A stretch of 15,599 bases of DNA from Treponema sp. GTDB lineage: Bacteria > Spirochaetota > Spirochaetia > Treponematales > Breznakiellaceae. Positions 14,052 through 15,599 of the stretch are shown here, one piece after another. Under the pieces are notes generated by a model. It did not search any database, had not been told where the DNA came from, and saw only the letters and a list, made by a program, of their open reading frames with translations. The stretch is from positions 1-15,599 of the forward strand of contig JAISYA010000100.1 of assembly GCA_031270205.1 (NCBI GenBank), given 5' to 3'. Every line of letters begins with the position of its first letter. Positions within the stretch are counted from its first letter, which is position 1. The translations under genes and the position numbers were made by a program.

Positions 14052-14659
14052 ATTCCGGCCCCAACGCCCTCGACCGGCTGATAACGCTCCTTTCAAAACT
14101 CCCCGGCGTCGGCAAAAAAAGCGCCGGCCGCATGGCTTACCACATCCTTGACGGCGCCCCTGACTACGCCCGCGCTTTAGCCGACGAACTCGCCGGCCTG
14201 CACCGGGCGATTCGCCGTTGCGGCCTGTGCGGCGCTTTCACCGAAGCCGACCCCTGTCCTATCTGCTCCGATCCCGGCCGCGACCACGGAATCATCTGTG
14301 TAGTCGAGCGCGCCCAGGACCTGCGCGTCATTGAGGAATCCCGCGAATTTCACGGCGTTTTTCATGTTTTGGGCGGCCTTATCGCCCCCCTGGAAGGCAT
14401 CGGCCCCAACGATCTTTCAATCGGCAAACTCATCGCCCGTCTCCGCGCCGCCGGCCCGGGTCAAGGCGTCAAAGAACTGATCCTCGCCCTGAACCCCACC
14501 GTGGAGGGCGACACCACCGCGCTTTATTTACAAAAACTGCTCAAGGATTTTCCCGTGGAAGTTACCCGCCTCGCCTCGGGACTCCCCGTGGGCGGCGATC
14601 TGGAATACACCGACCGCCTCACGCTTTCGCGGAGCTTCAGGGGACGGGTGAGAATGTGA
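14048..14659 (+). CDS. recR: recombination mediator RecR
   Basis: This 203-residue DNA-repair protein acts with RecO (and RecF) to load RecA on gapped DNA. The N-terminal helix-hairpin-helix LSKLPGVGKKSAGRMAYHIL (15-34) is followed by the zinc finger with Cys58, 61, 70 and 73 (CGLCGAFTEADPCPIC). The Toprim domain begins at ICVVERAQDLRVIE, with the GGLIAPLEGIGP segment and the LALNPTVEGDTTALYL strand. The C-terminus (VGGDLEYTDRLTLSRSFRGR) is the usual Walker-like tail. Translation starts at GTG (14048), overlapping the ybaB stop by four bases. Length and motifs are intact. Confidence 0.96.
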   Translation: MNSGPNALDRLITLLSKLPGVGKKSAGRMAYHILDGAPDYARALADELAGLHRAIRRCGLCGAFTEADPCPICSDPGRDHGIICVVERAQDLRVIEESREFHGVFHVLGGLIAPLEGIGPNDLSIGKLIARLRAAGPGQGVKELILALNPTVEGDTTALYLQKLLKDFPVEVTRLASGLPVGGDLEYTDRLTLSRSFRGRVRM

Positions 14660-14662
14660 GGG

Positions 14663-14716
14663 CGCCGGGAAAGACCGGCGGAATTCGCGGCAGGGACCGG
14701 TATGCCGGCCCTGCCG
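14663..14716. other. two GC-rich hairpins after recR
   Basis: A first stem pairs CGCCGG (14663-14668) with CCGGCG (14675-14680) around GAAAGA. A second pairs CGGCAGGG (14688-14695) with CCCTGCCG (14709-14716), continuing inside with CCGG/CCGG around TATG after one bulged A. They lie between recR and the convergent small gene. No T-tract follows on either side, so they may act as a bidirectional, Rho-assisted or processing barrier rather than an intrinsic terminator. Confidence 0.6.
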
Positions 14717-14733
14717 GGAGACATCAACAACGC

Positions 14734-14898
14734 TCAGGGTTGTTTTTGTAATTGCTGTAAAATGTCGTCGGAAGTGGTCTGCGGTTCAAGATCCTCCCAC
14801 GAGGTTTTGCCCTCTACCGCATCCTGGTAGGAGGGATAACTCCGTACAGAGGTACCGTCAATTCGGCGCCACAGGCCGCCAACAAATCTAATAGTCAT
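14734..14898 (-). CDS. small ORF of unknown function, 54 residues
   Basis: This short gene is supported by expression signals rather than homology. An AAAGGAG ribosome binding site ends six bases before the ATG at 14898, and an extended -10 promoter lies just upstream. The product starts MTIRFVGGLWRRIDGTSV, has an aromatic-rich middle (SYPSYQ, TSWEDLE) and ends in a polar Gln-rich tail. There is no signal peptide, membrane segment or cysteine. The net charge is near neutral. It is convergent with recR. I do not recognise the family; a housekeeping small protein, a phage or plasmid remnant, or an antitoxin-like partner cannot be separated on this evidence. Confidence 0.65.
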   Translation of the reverse strand: MTIRFVGGLWRRIDGTSVRSYPSYQDAVEGKTSWEDLEPQTTSDDILQQLQKQP

Positions 14899-14927
14899 GG
14901 CATACTCCTTTACATTAAGATGGCTTA

Positions 14928-14936
14928 ATTATAGCA
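14928..14936 (-). promoter_or_regulatory. extended -10 promoter of the small minus-strand ORF
   Basis: On the minus strand TGCTATAAT (14936-14928) is a perfect extended -10 (TGn plus TATAAT). A 17-bp spacer would place a weak TGGATT as -35. Transcription should start near 14921, giving a leader of about 22 bases that contains the AAAGGAG site. Confidence 0.75.
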
Positions 14937-15100
14937 CTGATCTGTAAAAGAATCCAGTGGAAATTTTGGTAAACAATCGCCACCCCTGCTCTTGCTTACT
15001 CCTGATATGATGCGCTCCCGTGTCAAGTACTTTACTTGCCATCTTTGACCAAGGCTTAGTCCATGTCGGTGAATAAGAGGGTGTTTTTTTACGCAAATAG

Positions 15101-15124
15101 TTGAATGAGTTGTCAACTGTTCAA
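15101..15124. promoter_or_regulatory. palindrome upstream of the HMA-like ORF, candidate operator
   Basis: TTGAA at 15101 and TTCAA at 15120 flank the inner inverted repeat AGTTG-T-CAACT; one arm has an extra base, so the symmetry is imperfect. It lies 32 bp before the ATG at 15156. The read TGAACAGTTG on the minus strand resembles half-sites of ArsR/SmtB metalloregulator operators. That parallel is suggestive only; the TetR-type gene at the right edge is another candidate regulator. Confidence 0.45.
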
Positions 15125-15155
15125 TACTGATATATTTGATGAAGGAGCGTTTGAT

Positions 15156-15440
15156 ATGATCAAAAAGACCTGTCTATTGGAAGGACTTTGCTGCCCCAAT
15201 TGCCCCCCTGTTCAGCGAACGCCAGACCGCCTACGCCCGCTCCCGGCGGTCAACGAATTCCGTCTCTACATGGAAACGATGGACCGCATACTCCCCAGCG
15301 TAAAAAAAATACTCCTGGGTTCGCGGGTAAAAGTCAACAACGCCGAACCCGCGACCACTACCCTCTTACGGAGGCAACCCGCCAGCCCCTCACCCCGGCG
15401 CGTCCTACCGCAAAATATTATTTATAAGCCTATTACATAG
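15156..15440 (+). CDS. small HMA-like (metal-binding) protein, possibly degenerate
   Basis: This 94-residue ORF has a good start: AAGGAG at 15142-15147, eight bases before the ATG at 15156. The N-terminus, MIKKTCLLEGLCCPNC, matches the opening strand and CxxC loop (Cys13, Cys16) of heavy-metal-associated domains in P-type metal ATPases and copper chaperones. The later LPAVNEFRLYMET and MDRILPSVKKIL segments fit the second strand and second helix. The region between, PPVQRTPDRLRP, is proline-rich and unlike the normal A-K-I-E helix, and the C-terminal 45 residues are low-complexity. Its end overlaps the convergent TetR-type gene by 36 bases. It may be a decayed relic of a metal ATPase or a real small protein; I cannot decide. 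Confidence 0.45.
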   Translation: MIKKTCLLEGLCCPNCPPVQRTPDRLRPLPAVNEFRLYMETMDRILPSVKKILLGSRVKVNNAEPATTTLLRRQPASPSPRRVLPQNIIYKPIT

Positions 15441-15599
15441 CTTTGCCATTTTGGGGATTGGTATATCCATACCGTGCTTTATCCAATCCTGTATCAAGCT
15501 CAATATGCCTTGCACAAGGACAACGGAATAAACCCTTTTGGTTTCCTCATCCACTGATTCATTGATACGTTTTAACACATTCCCTATTTCCATGATACG
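15405..15599 (-). CDS. probable TetR-family regulator, C-terminal part
   Basis: This is the last 64 codons of a minus-strand gene open to the right edge. The sequence VYSVVLVQGILSLIQDWIKHGMDIP followed by MAKLCNRLINNIL matches the final helices of TetR-family ligand-binding domains, where a hydrophobic G-I-L-x-x-I-x-x-W-I-x-x-G-M pattern is common. The DNA-binding helix-turn-helix would lie outside the window, so the family call is tentative. The ATG at 15593 is probably internal, because the frame stays open beyond it. It is convergent with the HMA-like ORF. Confidence 0.6.
   Translation of the reverse strand, partial: RIMEIGNVLKRINESVDEETKRVYSVVLVQGILSLIQDWIKHGMDIPIPKMAKLCNRLINNILR

Noticed and set aside
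15302..15354. Possible terminator for the TetR-type gene: stem TCGCGGGT/ACCCGCGA with an eight-T run on the minus strand
   Set aside because: The T-run is about a dozen bases from the stem and the loop is long; it also lies within the HMA-like ORF.

Overview
The window looks like chromosomal DNA of a moderately GC-rich spirochaete, most likely a gut-associated Treponema. Three things point there: the dnaX-ybaB-recR order, the style of the exported-protein signal peptide, and a fermentative, sugar-importing gene set with a glycyl radical enzyme. This is an inference from gene content; no rRNA or tRNA gene is present to anchor it.

Layout. (1) 1-156, minus: the start of a YdhG/DUF1801-like protein, cut by the window edge. 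(2) 252-5974, plus: a sugar-uptake locus with a strong sigma70 promoter, a LacI-type palindrome directly after its -10 box, a periplasmic binding protein, an RbsC-like permease, an RbsA-like double ATPase, a URO-D-superfamily protein of unknown reaction, and a LacI-family regulator. The regulator probably acts on the palindrome at 281-304. (3) 6092-7524, plus: an SGNH/GDSL esterase and a TauE/SafE-type membrane transporter. (4) 10975-7525, minus: a two-gene operon of a ROK-family protein and a GCVE-type glycyl radical enzyme, whose stop codon directly abuts that of the transporter. Its radical-SAM activase is divergent (11111-11878, plus), across a 135-bp regulatory region with a near-consensus promoter and phased A/T repeats. 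(5) 11946-14659, plus: dnaX, ybaB and recR, replication and repair housekeeping genes, with three successive inverted repeats between dnaX and ybaB. (6) 14660-15599: an accessory-looking end with a strong GC hairpin, a 54-residue ORF on the minus strand with its own promoter and ribosome binding site, an AT-rich non-coding stretch (14937-15155), a small ORF resembling a decayed heavy-metal-associated domain, and the C-terminal end of a probable TetR-family regulator.

How the genes fit together. The left locus imports a periplasmic sugar or related polyol under substrate-responsive repression, and the URO-D-like protein may process something linked to it. The ROK protein, glycyl radical enzyme and activase form a separate anaerobic module: radical-based dehydration, lyase or decarboxylation chemistry on an unassigned substrate, with phosphorylation or sugar sensing by the ROK protein. 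Three genes without a Shine-Dalgarno (1-156 minus, activase, dnaX) share the architecture TANNNT-N6-ATG, which predicts leaderless transcripts. No CRISPR array, insertion sequence, tRNA or rRNA gene was seen.
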